From NCBI GenBank assembly GCA_011009095.1, contig VTPC01001058.1, positions 50,994 through 114,993 of the forward strand: 64,000 nt of DNA, in the 5' to 3' direction. The notes under the pieces are model-generated. The model worked only from the letters and a program-made list of their open reading frames with translations. It searched no databases and was not told where the DNA came from. The position numbers were made by a program, and so were the translations under genes. Positions 1 to 11,275 of the stretch are shown here, in pieces. The stretch comes from Ignelater luminosus. Taxonomy: Eukaryota; Arthropoda; Insecta; Coleoptera; Elateridae. Position 1 is the first letter of the stretch. The number at the start of each line of letters is the position of its first letter.

Positions 1-820
1 GTAGGTACACTTGTTTGCATAATGATGAGTAAATGACATGTTAAGGCATGACACATGCAACCAAGGTACCCGTGAGGTGAAATAAACGTTTTTAATCTCG
101 TACACCATGTATTCTAATACAACTCGGAATACATTATCCATGCGTGTGGAACACGTTATACACCTTATACATGTGATGGAATTTGTTGTACAGGTTCGGC
201 AAGATTAGCTTTGAATTAGCATAGACTATCCGTTCCGCTCGGAATACAGTAATGCAAACGTACGTCGCCAGCCCTTTGCCTACGGTGGACGTTGACTGCG
301 CGTGACATGGGCCTCGATGTGCAGCTGGCCTATTCTGTTATTTGCTACATGTGCTTGGACAACAACTTTCGTATTATATTAACTAATTCCTAAAACTCGT
401 AAGTCTGATTGATTGCCAGAGCTATCAAGGATACCTAAGATTCAGAAGCCCATACCCAGCTTATCGCTGTTATTATAACATTTTCAAATCAAACACAGTT
501 AGTAAGACAGTAGATATCGAATTCTTTGTGTTGTGGCATAGACCTAGAATTCTAAACTCTACTAACTTGTTTTAGGTGAGGTGCTTTAAATACAGTAATC
601 ACCCGGGTTGCATAGTTCCTAACCGTGTTATTAAGTTAAGAACGTCATTAACCAATCAGAAGTAGTAGAATTCAGAATTCTCCGATCAGATAATACGCTT
701 CCGTGCTACCAATTAGGAGTTACGATAGCGTACTATCTGCTGTTAGTGTACCAATGCGAAAAGAACTAAAAAAGCAGATGATATAAAATTAATTCTTTTA
801 TAACGACTTTGGACTCTGAG
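1..820 (+). other. GC-richer non-coding block ending in a perfect splice donor
   Basis: This block is visibly richer in G and C than the sequence after it and has no long reading frame. It ends in GAG followed by GTAAGT at 821, a textbook 5' splice donor, and the sequence turns strongly AT-rich immediately afterwards. That is what a 5' untranslated first exon and its promoter would look like. Whether it belongs to the K2P gene, to a gene outside the window or to nothing cannot be told from sequence. The motif CTCGGAATACA occurs twice (near 123 and 238). Confidence 0.2.
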
Positions 821-821
821 G

Positions 822-2101
822 TAAGTTTTTGTTAAAATATTTAACAATCTTTTATAAAAAGAATTTTAATATTAAACTTTTATGTATTAGGAATTTACGT
901 ACCTACCTTTTAGAAACATTTTATACTTTGAGCATGTTATAAACAAAGTTAATTAAATTTCTCTTTAATTAAACGTTTTACTAAACACTTTTCGCTGAAA
1001 ACAAATTTGTTCAAAAATCATTTAAAACTTCAAAAGAGCAACTTAGGTTTTTTTATGTAAGAGTCACCTTTAAACTAAAGTTTGCATGCATAACACGAAA
1101 GCTTATCATCAAAGGACAGGAAAGGATTAACCGGCCAGCGCGCATAAATCCTTTTACGTTGCTTTGTACGTAAAAGTGAGTTTTTCAGTAAAGAAAATTT
1201 GTTTCTCAAAGGTGACATAACATCCTTTTGATTATTGTTAGTTGAAGGATTATTAATCCCATCAGAGTTACATAACTAACTTTCGTATCGTGTTTTTAGT
1301 TAATTGTGTATTACATTATTAAGTTTGGTCGTTTCTAATCGATTTTCTCTATACTGAAAGTTACTGCAGTTGTAGATAGTTTTTTGAACAAAACGTTTAT
1401 CCCTAGAATACAGAAGTACTTCACAACAAAACGACGCAACGACGTATAGAAGGTATAGAAGCAAAATCTAAAAATAACTTAAAACGCTTCCCTGGAGATG
1501 CTCTTATAAGCTTAAGTTGGTCTTTTATAATAGGAAATGGATGTGCAAATACTGCTTTAGTTTCGAAACCGTTTTCGTTTTAATCCTAACATTCGGGTTG
1601 AATATTGTTGTCAAGACCAATACATTTAAAATGCGTTCCGTGTTTGATGAAACGTAAAGATGTATACCCTGTCTCATTTCAATAATACTAATCTTAGATG
1701 CACTGTTATAGCCCAAACTTATTTATGTTGACGTCACTACTTCTAGTTACACATTTCTCACTAGAAAACTTTCTGTCAAACAAGGTGTCATATAAGCATG
1801 TTAAAATGCAGTAAATTTGTTTTTATGTGTAGTTTCATTACAATTCATATTGAAGTGATAAACACGAGAAATAAATTTTTATTCCAAATAATAAAAAATA
1901 ACAAAGGTAACTTTAAAATATGAGAACGTTTTTGAATGAAAAAAGACTCTCAGATTTAGCTTAATTAGATTTAGATTAAACATATTAGTTAAATATAGTA
2001 TGACTAATTAATTAACAGTAAACCAATCTAACGGGAGTAGCACAATAAGCTAACAGGCTGCAGGGTACTGGAAATTGGATGACTTCCAGGAAGAAAAGAA
2101 A
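822..2101. other. AT-rich stretch with no gene recognised
   Basis: No coding pattern or RNA gene is visible. There is a small perfect hairpin, CTTTTACGT with its complement, at 1151-1176. The only open frame of note (1525-1716, - strand) shows no family resemblance. Confidence 0.5.
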
Positions 2102-3540
2102 TTAGAATAGATTCTGACGTAAGCTTGAATTAGCATATAAAGAAGAAGATTGCGGAGCATCTCCGGCCATGTCTTCATCAGAGTCTGAAATCGAAGTACT
2201 TTGCTGATCGGAATTTTCTGTCAATGAAATTATTATAGGAGGGATATTTGTAAATAGAGCCCATACATTTTTCTCATCTTTTTTTATAAGAGTTTCTACG
2301 TGATTAATACAATTATTCCACCTGTCTACTGAAAATCTTGATGAAACCATTTCCCAAATAGTATGTATACCTTTTCTTTAAAGTTATGTCTTATATCTTT
2401 AATATTCTTATCATATTCCATTTTATAGAATCCCTCATGCCATCTCAGTTGGATTATATTCATAATAATATGAAAGACCATGTTCTTGAATAAATTGTCA
2501 ATAACATATTTGTTTTCATAATTTTTAATTAGAAGTTCTATTTGTTTCCATAAAAATTCCTTTATTTGTAATTTTGCGTCTGATACATTTTAAACTGTGT
2601 TTGTGCTTTGCCAAAAATGATATTATTTCAGATCTTTTGCTGAGTTAGTTGGACTTTCTTCTAATAACATTGGATGGTAGGCAGCGTTATCCACTATAAC
2701 AACACATTTGCCATCAATGTTGTTTAAAACAGGAACCAATTGATTTTGTACCCAACTTTTGAATTTGTCCCCCATCCTTCTAAAAACGCTCCCCTATAAC
2801 CTGCATGTAAAACTGTAATTCTTGCTCCTTCACTAGTATAGTATTCCAAAAGATATAGTGCGTTTATGACTTAATTGCGACTAAGCTTACAGTAAATTTT
2901 ACAAGTTCGTCACAGCAGGGTGTCATAAATCCGCTTACCTGTGAAGACCTTTTCTAACATTGACACAGGGTCGTATTGAGGTAAGTTTTACTTTGGTAAA
3001 TACTTTTAAACTAAAATGTTAGAAAAATAAATTATTTCAATACAGTCCTTGGTTTACCCAATCGCCTCCGACACGTGCCACTACTTGTATTTGTTGATTT
3101 TTATGACGGACCCGCTGTGAAATACTTAAGTAGTCAAAGTCATAAACGCACTATATCTTTTGGAATACTATAATCTTAACATCCTTTAGTCTCGTATCAT
3201 CATCTTTTACCAATCTACGAATGCCAGATCCATTTTTATAAACGCACGTTTTATCCAAAAAAATAAAGTTAAGTTTTTCATGAGAATTTAGATATTGTAG
3301 ACATTTCCGAAGAAATCTGATTTTTGGATTAACTGTTGTTGACACAGAATTTTTCTGTTAATAATTTTTTTGTATCGACAGCCAATATCCAAAATAATTT
3401 TATGTAGTAATGCTTTAGGATCCAGTGTAGTTTACTTCTGTTTTCATTTTTTTCCTAATCTTAACTAAATGCTCCCTTTCGTTCTCCCTGTTTTTGAATC
3501 TTGTAAATTTTTCTTATTTTTTATTATGTTATAAATTACT
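2102..3540 (-). pseudogene. IS630/Tc1-like DDE transposase relic (- strand), split by a MITE
   Basis: Read on the - strand, pieces of a transposase with the DDE_3-type endonuclease fold can be followed in order. Near 3345-3151 lies a segment with RKCLQYLNSHEKLNFIFLDK, TCVYKNGSGIRR and VKDDDTR, matching the usual 'YLDETWV..KNGSG' block around the first catalytic Asp; here Asp is kept but the next residue is Lys instead of Glu. Near 2836-2770 comes SEGARITVLHAGYRGAF. At 2350-2102 comes SVDRWNNCINHVETLIKK, the C-terminal 'W..CV.HVEK' block, followed by an acidic tail. The stretch between carries several stops and frame changes, so the copy is dead. Terminal inverted repeats were not found. The assignment rests on family motifs recalled from insect genomes, not on a search. 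Confidence 0.7.
2839..3170. mobile_element. 332-bp MITE with 34-bp perfect TIRs, TA target duplication
   Basis: The first and last 34 bases (2839-2872 and 3137-3170) are perfect inverted copies starting TAGTATTCCAAAAGATATAG. TA lies on both sides (2837-2838 and 3171-3172), the usual Tc1/mariner-type target duplication. The element sits inside the transposase relic. If the element and one TA are removed, the reading frame of the relic runs continuously from DVKI into SEGARITV, which confirms the insertion boundaries. The interior has no coding capacity; it contains a GAG/GTAAGT donor-like site at 2981. Confidence 0.85.
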
Positions 3541-4204
3541 TACTTGCTCCATATGTAAAATACCTACACGTATGTAGTTGAATAAAAGATTGAATTAGTA
3601 ACAAACAGTAACAAGGTTGTATAATTTGTTCCTTGCGAATTGCTATTTCCTTACTTGAATTTAACTGTTTGAGATCAGTGAAGAGTGTGGACACTCTTTC
3701 CATTACTGTCTATGTTTTCGAACGGAGATTAACTTCTTTACAACTAGCAGACACTGACAAGTAATATAATTTACCATCTTTTTATTTGTTGTTTACGGGC
3801 TTTAAGGCTTAATGTTAAACAAACAATTCTTAATACATAATAGAAAATTGAGTTTTTGTGTATAAAGTAAAAGGTTTGATGTAATAGTAGTTTACGTAGC
3901 TAGTCAGAAAAGCGATACTATACTGACATGTTACGTACAATATTTTTTCTAACACCGGTTTTTTTAATGCCGTAATCACATTAAGGTGGTGTCTGGTACA
4001 TATAGGTATATCAAATTATACTTTTATTATCTTCCCAGTTGATTTTACAGCAAATATGTAAAAATGTCCAGGATAGAACTAAATGTATTTATAATTGAGA
4101 TTTTCTAATAGTTGGTTTATTTATACTGTATATTCTTAATAAATTAATTTTTAAATGTAAGGTCCTGTACTTTAAATATTACCATAATTGACAAGTCTTA
4201 AGAA
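3541..4204. other. AT-rich stretch, nothing recognised
   Basis: No reading frame, repeat or RNA gene could be supported here. Confidence 0.5.
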
Positions 4205-4208
4205 TGGA

Positions 4209-4301
4209 ATGTGGTCATTTGGATACAGCGTCTGACATCTAATCTAGAGGTCCTGCGTTCGATCCTCGCTGTCGGACACTTCGATCCTCGCTGTCGGACA
4301 C
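4209..4301 (+). repeat. tRNA-like (SINE-type) fragment with duplicated tail
   Basis: The segment reads like a decayed tRNA. It has a GTGGTCATTTGGATA D-arm region, an anticodon-loop-like GACATCTAATCT that resembles tRNA-Arg(TCT) but with A in place of the invariant U33, and a TPsiC-like GCGTTCGATCC box B. The T stem does not pair well, so it is not a functional tRNA. The last 22 bases are duplicated head to tail (4258-4279 and 4280-4301). A tRNA-derived SINE head or a tRNA pseudogene are both possible. Confidence 0.45.
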
Positions 4302-4432
4302 CTTGCGACGTTTTTAGTTTTTTCTTTAATTTTTATATTATTAGGTTTTTTTATAAGTAGAATTATTCTAGTTAATTATTACAAAAAGGAGATGTCAAAT
4401 AAAAATTTAAAAAAATAGAAAGAAATTACTAG

Positions 4433-4495
4433 TCAACAGCAGGAGTCAAGCCCGGATCTCCTAATTAAAAGTCAATATTTGTAACCAAACAACCA
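4433..4495 (-). repeat. tRNA-Lys-like fragment on the opposite strand
   Basis: On the - strand the segment contains GACTTTTAATTAGGAGATCC and then GGGCTTGACTCC. This matches the anticodon arm (UUU) and TPsiC arm of a tRNA-Lys-like molecule. The 5' half is decayed. Together with the + strand tRNA-like piece 130 bases to the left it forms an inverted pair, suggesting two SINE insertions or one rearranged SINE. Confidence 0.4.
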
Positions 4496-4661
4496 AATTC
4501 TTTGTTTGTTGAAACTGTCAAATTTTAGTATTTGCATGGCAGCACTTTAAATTTGTATTAAATATTAATAATAAAATGCATTTCATAAATAATGTATAAA
4601 TAAAGTTTAACAGTATTTATTTGTAAACATTTTCTTGCATTTACATATTTTAAGTGATATA

Positions 4662-5938
4662 CGAGGGTGGTCTGAAAAGTTTCCGACCTCAACGTGAAGA
4701 TGGCAGCACTCGTAAATAAAAGCTACTGAATTTCGTTGTTCATCTGTTGACAGTTACTCAGCAAAGTTTCAGCCATTTTGGACGCGCAGTTTTTATGTAA
4801 CAGTCGTTTGAGTGAGTTGATGTGAGTTTTTTTGAGAAAATGGACAAAATCGAGTATCGAGCTGTCATTAAATATTTGGTTTTGAAAGGCAATACGCCTT
4901 CGCAAATAAAAGATGAGTTGGATTCTGTGTATGGGGACTCTGCACCATCATTAACCACAGTGAAATTTTGGGCTGCTGAATTTAAACGTGGCCGTAAGAG
5001 CTTGGGAGACGATGAACGTTCGGGACGTCAAAAAACTGCAACTACCGACGAAAACATCGCCAAAGTTCACCAAATGGTGCTAGACGACCGTCGAATTAAA
5101 GTGAGAGAGATAGCAGAGGTTATGAACATGTTCAAAGAACGTGTTTGTCACATATTAAATCAACATTTAGGCATGAGAAAGCTGTCCGCGTGTTGGGTGC
5201 CGCGTTTACTCACGTTAGACCAAAAACGTGTTAGAATGAATATTTCCAACGCTCTTTTGGCGCAGTTTAGGCGAAATAAATCCGAGTTTTGGCGCCGATT
5301 AATTACTGTAGATGAAACTTGGATACACCATTATACGCCCGAAACAAAAGTACAGTCCAAACAGTGGACTGCAAAGGGGGAACCGGCTCCAAAAAAAGCA
5401 AAAACTGTTTTTTCGGCTGGGAAAGTGATGGCGACTGTTTTTTGGGATAGTCATGGAGTTATTTTAATCGATTATCTTCAAAAAAGAAAAACCATTACAG
5501 GAGCATACTATGCATCATTACTTGACAAGCTGAAGGCAGAACTTGCAAAAAAAACGGCCACATTTGCAGAAAAAGAAATCCTGTTTCACCAAGACAACGC
5601 ACCGTCTCACACCTCAGCGGTTGCCATGGCGAAAATCCACGAATTACGGTTTGAACTGCTCGACCATCCGCCTTACTCACTAGATCTAGCCCCAAGCGAC
5701 TTCTTTTTGTTCCCTCATCATTGCGCTTGGAGGACAAAGATTTTCGTCAAATGAAGAGGCAATCACCTTCGTGAACAATTATTTTGCAGAGAAAAATGCC
5801 GAGTACTATTTGGACGGGTTACAGAGATGGGAGCATCGCTGGGAGAAGTGTGTAGAGTTACAAGGAGACTATGTTGAAAAATAAAAAAAAATTCAGAAAA
5901 AATGTCTTGTAGGTCGGAAACTTTTCAGACCACCCTCG
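4662..5938 (+). mobile_element. Nearly complete mariner transposon (irritans type), 1277 bp
   Basis: The first and last 28 bases are perfect inverted repeats beginning CGAGGGTGGTCTGAAAAGTT. TA on both sides (4660-4661 and 5939-5940) is the mariner target duplication. The length is close to the usual 1.3 kb. The ends are undiverged and the transposase frame is almost whole, so this is the youngest recognisable element in the window. Confidence 0.95.
4840..5884 (+). pseudogene. Mariner transposase (DD34D) with one C-terminal frameshift
   Basis: This cut-and-paste transposase starts at ATG 4840 (MDKIEYR), the position expected from Himar1-like proteins. The N-terminal helix-turn-helix region covers roughly residues 1-110. 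The linker WVPRLLT replaces the usual WVPHELT. The catalytic triad is D158 (ITVDETW), D252 (HQDNAPSH) and D287 (APSDFF), with exactly 34 residues between the last two. The motif YSPDLAP reads YSLDLAP. After DFFLFP (about 5715) the frame shifts. The open frame ends at 5754, while the normal C-terminus (SSNEEAITFV..., ending GDYVEK) continues in another frame to the stop at 5882-5884. All three catalytic residues lie before the shift. Sequence blocks such as DERSGR, TDENI and KERV place it near the irritans subfamily. It is probably inactive because of the lost C-terminus. Confidence 0.9.
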
Positions 5939-5940
5939 TA

Positions 5941-8002
5941 AACGCAGAAATCACAAATAAATTAAGAACCCTTAGAATGTTTTCATAAAAATCATGTTGT
6001 CTGTGAAGGTGATGAAAACAAAATTGTAAATATAAAAAAAACACGCTCTGACCTGTTGGCGTTGGTGTTGCGTAGGTAATTATGTAATTATTCGCAATTT
6101 TGGTTTGTATTTCTTAAAAATCAGTAAAAGTGATAGTGAAGAGTTTTTATGTACACATCCAGAAGAAGAATAAATTAATGTTTTCTTAAAGTTTGTACTT
6201 ATATTTTTCGAGTCAGGAAAGTACTTTACCGTACTAGTATTACTAATCAAGTAAAAATCTAGTTTCCATAGCAAAATTAATAAAGAAAAGCCTACTTTCG
6301 AATACGGTGTTAGAAAAAAATAATTGTGTTTTAAGTATGAACAAAATAGTTGAAGAAAATCTTATTATGTAATCACTAATCAAGTTGCTTTTATGTATTA
6401 AAAAATTAATTTGACATTTGTTAAAAATTTTTTTAGTGTCAATTATAACATTATTATTTAATGATTATTGTTAATACTTAAGAAAAAGAAACATTTTGGA
6501 AATTAGTAAACAGTTTTTTAATTATAATATTAGGTGTTGATAAAAAGTATATATGAATAGATTGTTGATAACTCTTTAATGTCAGTATTTTTATTTACAG
6601 AGTTTGGTTCTTTATTGATTTCTATCATTTCAAGAAAATGGCGTTTTTTAAATTGTTTTGAACGTGTAGGATTTGGATAAGAGAGATTATCAACAGCATG
6701 TTCTGTTAGAGCACATGATTTCTTTATTTAACCTAATGCCACTTTTTTTTGCCAAGTGTTGAGAAGTTTGATCAATGTGCAACATTTTTTACGGGAAATT
6801 TTGTAAACAATATTATATCTTTTTAATAAGAAGAAATAATTATAAGGTCGTTATTGTTAACATTATATAATTTACTATCAGTACTTAGAAAAGATTGTAT
6901 TGGTAGGTTACAAATAAATTACAATAGTATTCTGTTATAAATAGTTTACGGAGCACTACAATCCTATAGTCATTACAACTCACTCACTTAAATATAATCC
7001 GACTTGATGCACTAATAATATACCATTAGATGTGTTCGTTGTACGGAACCTGCTGTTTGCCACGGAATATGAAATAGTTCCTTATTCATCAAATTGTCAA
7101 AATCTCTAATGTTGTCAAGCTTTGTTATTAAAGCTGTAACTGAATCGCTTCACATCTATATTCTTTGAATCTGTTCTATAGATTTGCACAAAAAAAAATA
7201 ATTTTGTTTACAATTGAAAGAGCTGTGAAATTCTGAAACTAGTCATGACTGTATCTGAAGTCAAATTCTTAAAGTAGCAAGAACACGGAGAAGACTGAAT
7301 CAGAATAAAGATGCAATTATAATAAATGCTTGGTTTTCCAAAAAAAATTAACCAGATACATTATCATCTTTTATAGATCTGCACATAAATAAGAAGACCT
7401 ATAAAAGAAACTATTACCAAGACAAAAATTAATAATATACAAAAAGACAATGCTGGTCGCATATAAAAAAAGCTTAAATTAAAAACTAAAGCACGACTCT
7501 TAGATAATAACAACTTAATGCAAACATAAACATTAAGGAAAAGTATCGATTAATTAATAATTAACTTTTTTTGCACTACACAACACAAGTTTTACATAAT
7601 GAATTTGAACAAGAGCCCTACTGCTAATTCCTACCATCATGTCAAAGTTTCTTCAGATTTTTTAACTATATCCTGGTAAAGTAGAATCTAAATGTGATTA
7701 ACTTCTTTATTTACGGCAAAACTCCTTTTTGTTCTTGGTTTATATCAACCAACACCTTTACATTACTGAGTTTAAATTTTCGAACTTCATTAATCTTCGA
7801 AACATCGTTCTACAAAGCTCCAAACGATTTCCATGTTACCAATTGTTCCAATTTTCTAAAAACGCCATACGATTTTTTAAAATAAAGTTATAACCACATT
7901 TTACCGCAACTTGAAGTAATTTGACATTTGACAATACTCTTTTGTGTCATACTGTAATGACTGTAACCTTCTTATATGCAGGGTGTTTCGGAATTACATG
8001 TA
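5941..8002. other. AT-rich stretch with no gene recognised
   Basis: No coding frame could be supported. A short CAGGGTGTTTCGG motif at 7980-7992 resembles the outer end of Tc1-like insect elements, but no partner end was found. Confidence 0.5.
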
Positions 8003-8010
8003 ACAAATAT

Positions 8011-8500
8011 CAGACATTGGAAGTAACGCGTTACTTGTAATTAATTACATTTTTCAGTAACAGTAGAGGTAATGCGTTACTTTATAAAGACGCAGTAAAG
8101 TAATTGTAACTAATTACAAAAAGCGTGTAACGGTAACGACTTCAGGTCGTTACCTTTTGCGTTACTTGAATAGTCGATTTTCAAATTTAGTTTTGATGAT
8201 GTTCAGAAAATACATGTTTTCATATTGTGTAATTCTAAGAGTTGTACAGTAAGCTTATACAAAGAAAAATTAATTAGAATCAACTTCGATTCTTGATGGG
8301 TTCTATAAAAAGTTTTTCTTTATAGAATCAAAGTAACTGACAGTAACGGTAAAGCAACTTAGTTACATATTTGCAGAAACTGTAATGATAACTAGTTACT
8401 TTTTAAAACCAAGTAACTGTAATTGTAACTAATTACATTTTTTGATAAGGTAACTGTAACTGTAACTAATTACTTTTTTAAAGTAACTTTCCAATGTCTG
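8011..8500. mobile_element. hAT-type MITE, 490 bp, built of GTAACT repeats
   Basis: The ends are CAGACATTGGAAGT and its complement ACTTTCCAATGTCTG. The 8 bases ACAAATAT lie on both sides (8003-8010 and 8501-8508), an exact 8-bp target duplication typical of hAT elements. The interior has no reading frame and is made of many degenerate copies, in both orientations, of GTAACTGTAATTAGTTAC-like units. A non-autonomous hAT element mobilised in trans is the simplest reading. Confidence 0.9.
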
Positions 8501-8572
8501 ACAAATATAAAGGCAATATTCTATAGCAAAAAGTAAGAAAAAAATGCTAATAAACATATCGCATGTACTAAA

Positions 8573-10128
8573 TGTTGAAGTGTCATTTATTGAAATTTAA
8601 ACATATACTGTCAAAAATAAAGTTTGATTTCTACACTGTATGGCAACAAGGTGAGACTTATGAATTTTGTATCCACGTTTTACATTAAAATTTAATTGCA
8701 ATCATATTAATTTAATAGGTCATGGGCCGTCGCTATTAATAAATATTGTTCTAAACAATGATATTTATTTATTTTTGATAAGAAGATTTTGGTTTGCCGA
8801 CTCCGAAATGCAGTAAATGGACTTAAACAATTAGGTCGGACTTGGTATTTAAAACTGGACAATGGACTTAAGAATCTTGGCTTTATTTGTTCCGATTTTG
8901 ATTAGTGTGTTTATTATAAAGTATATTTAATAATATTGACATTTTAATTATTGCTATTTATGTCGACAATTTACTATTATTCTCTAGTAATACTGTTTTA
9001 ATTAATTAGATTAAGGAGCAATTGATGTTAAAGTTTGAAATGAAGGATCTAGGGGAATTGCACTAGTGTTTAGGCATTGAGATTGAGCAATTAATCTCAG
9101 TCAAACTAATTATATTGAAGATTTGCTAAAGAAATTTAAAATGCATGATTCGAACCTCATCTCTATGCCGTTCAATACCGATCAAAGATTAAGTAAAACT
9201 TTAGGTAATAAAAAACGAAGTACAGAACTGAAAACTGAATATCAATGTGCTATTGGTAAATTCCTTTATGCTGCTAAAGGCACACGCCCAGATATCTCAT
9301 ATTCCGTGGGAGTTTTATGTCAAGATTGTGCTGACCCTAGCACAGCTCATTGGACAGCTGCAAAACGTACCATGAGATACCTTCGTGGGACGACCACTTT
9401 GAAATTACCGTATGCTTGCAATGGCAATGCTAAGTTCGTTGGTTATTGCGATGCAGACTTTGCTAGGAATCCAGATGATCGTAAATCAACCACTGGATTT
9501 GTTTTCATTTTAGTTGAATCCGCAGTTACGAGGCAAAGTAAGAAACAGCCAACTATAGCTTATTCTACTACTGAAGCAGAATAGATGGCGTTATTTCTGG
9601 CATCAAAAGAAGCAATTTGGTTGCGAAAATTGTGCAAAAAACTTTGATTATCGTGTTGTGATGAACCAATTAAAATCTTTTGCGATAATAAAAGTTCCGT
9701 AGATCTAAGTAAGAATAGTGTTTACCATGCTCGTACTAAGCACATAGATGTACATCATCATTTCGTTCGAGACGCAATCAAACGAAATAAAATTGAAGTT
9801 TACCCAGTATGTTGTAGCTGATGTTCTTACCAAAGCTGTTCCCAAAGAAAAAAATGTTTGGTGTTCAAAAGAAATGGGAATTAAGTTTTAATACTTTGTT
9901 TGTTCCTTTTAAGATTAGTATTGTAATGTTTTGATTTAGCTTTGGATGTAATGTTTAAATCGGTGAGAGTGTTGAAGTGTCATTCATTGAGATTTAAACA
10001 TATACTACATGTATAACTGTCAAAAAAATAAAGTTTGATTTCTACACTGTATTGCAACAAGATAAGACTTATGAATTTTGTATCCACGTTTTCCATTAAA
10101 GTTTAACTGCGATCGTATTAATTTAATA
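8573..10128 (+). mobile_element. Broken Ty1/copia-type LTR retrotransposon (fossil)
   Basis: Two similar direct repeats (about 8573-8717 and 9970-10128) starting TGTTGAAGTGTC are the LTRs. Directly after the first lies GGTCATGGGCC (8718-8728), the primer-binding site that Drosophila copia-type elements use with an internal half of initiator tRNA-Met. The internal part is only about 1.25 kb, far below a complete element. Recognisable coding remains are the end of the reverse transcriptase and the RNase H region (around 9123-9830), with the copia hallmarks GTRPDISYSVG and DADFARNPDDRKSTTGF. The element is broken in several places. The LTRs differ by about ten substitutions plus one short length difference by eye, so the insertion is old. 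Target duplication is not clear (CTAAA versus TTAAA). Confidence 0.9.
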
Positions 10129-10311
10129 TTAAAATCATTTATTTCAAAAGCTATGCGTAATTAAACACGTTACTGAAAGAAATTCTTATTTAAAGCATCC
10201 ACTATCTAGCCGGCCATCTTTCGTATGTTTTGTTTTCATTTTTTTCTTTAGTTTTTGTTTATTTGACATCTGCCAATCTGAGTCGTAACCTACTTTCAGT
10301 TAGTTCATGTA

Positions 10312-11275
10312 ATGGGTGATACAACAGATTTGTTTACTTTTGATGAATTAATTGATATTATTTTAATTTACAGTGAAGTTCATAAAATTCTACAGCAGCA
10401 GTACGCGGATACGCCGAGAAATTCCCAAATCGACGACTATCTAATCGATAAACGTTTGTAAATGTGGAAAGATGACTTCAAGAAAGGGATACGTTGAAGC
10501 CACAACAAATTACTGTTGACAGGCAGAAATTTCGATTTATGGTAAGCGTTGAAGAGCAGATTATACACTATGTAGCAGAATCTCCTACAATCAGTACTAG
10601 AAGACTATCAAGACGTTGTGATGTTTCAACCACCAGTGCATGGAGAACATTAAGGGAATAGCAGCATGCTTATCATTGCATGCCCGTGCAAGATCTATTG
10701 CCGCAAGATTTTCCCAAACGTATGAATTTTTGTCGCTGGTTAATTGCAGTATGTACACGAGACCCACAATTTGTAAATCATATTCTCGTTACAGACGAAT
10801 CATGTTTTACGAGGAATGTATGAGCAGATAAGAATCCACATTCAGTTGTTACTACTCATTATCAACACACATTTTCGTTAAATGTTTGGTTGCGTGTTTT
10901 TGGTGAGGATTTAATTGAACCGTATTTTTTACTTGCAAGATTTTCTGCCATAGAGTATTTACATTTTCTTGAAAACAGCTTAGGAGAACTCCGAAGAACA
11001 CTTGTACAACACACACAATGGCAGATGGGTTGATCATAATGGCCATGTCTTGTAGTCACCTCGGTCACCAGACCTTACGCCTATGAACTACTTTGTGTGG
11101 GGGTCATATTAAAGCGATTGTTTACTCATCACCCATCAATACCTTAAATGAATTAAGAAATCAGATCTTGCAGGCTGCTACAACTCTTAAAGAACATCCT
11201 ACTATAACAGACAAGCTTTGGATTCTTGGATTCACCGTGCTGAAGAATTTCTTTTAATAACGTATATAATAGTAT
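10312..11275 (+). pseudogene. Tc1/mariner-superfamily transposase relic (+ strand)
   Basis: Segments in several frames follow the order of an insect IS630/Tc1-like transposase. The N-terminus is MGDTTDLFTFDELIDIILIY. A helix-turn-helix part has STRRLSRRCDVSTTSAWRTL. A central part has FCRWLIAVCTRDPQFVNHIL followed by VTDESCFTR, the first catalytic Asp block. Then come NVWLRVFGEDLIEPYFL and YLHFLENSLGELRRTLVQH, and finally SPRSPDLTPMNYFVWG, the block near the third catalytic position. Many stops and shifts show long decay. I could not find terminal inverted repeats. The C-terminal motif resembles the scrap inside the long-TIR element at 29-30 kb, so both may come from related lineages. Confidence 0.75.

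Noticed and set aside
1151-1176. Perfect 9-bp stem hairpin (CTTTTACGT/ACGTAAAAG)
   Set aside because: Short, isolated and without run of T or family context. Expected by chance in a window of this size.
6655-6730. GTTAGAGCACATGATTT, tRNA D-arm-like
   Set aside because: No matching box B or foldable acceptor and T arms nearby.
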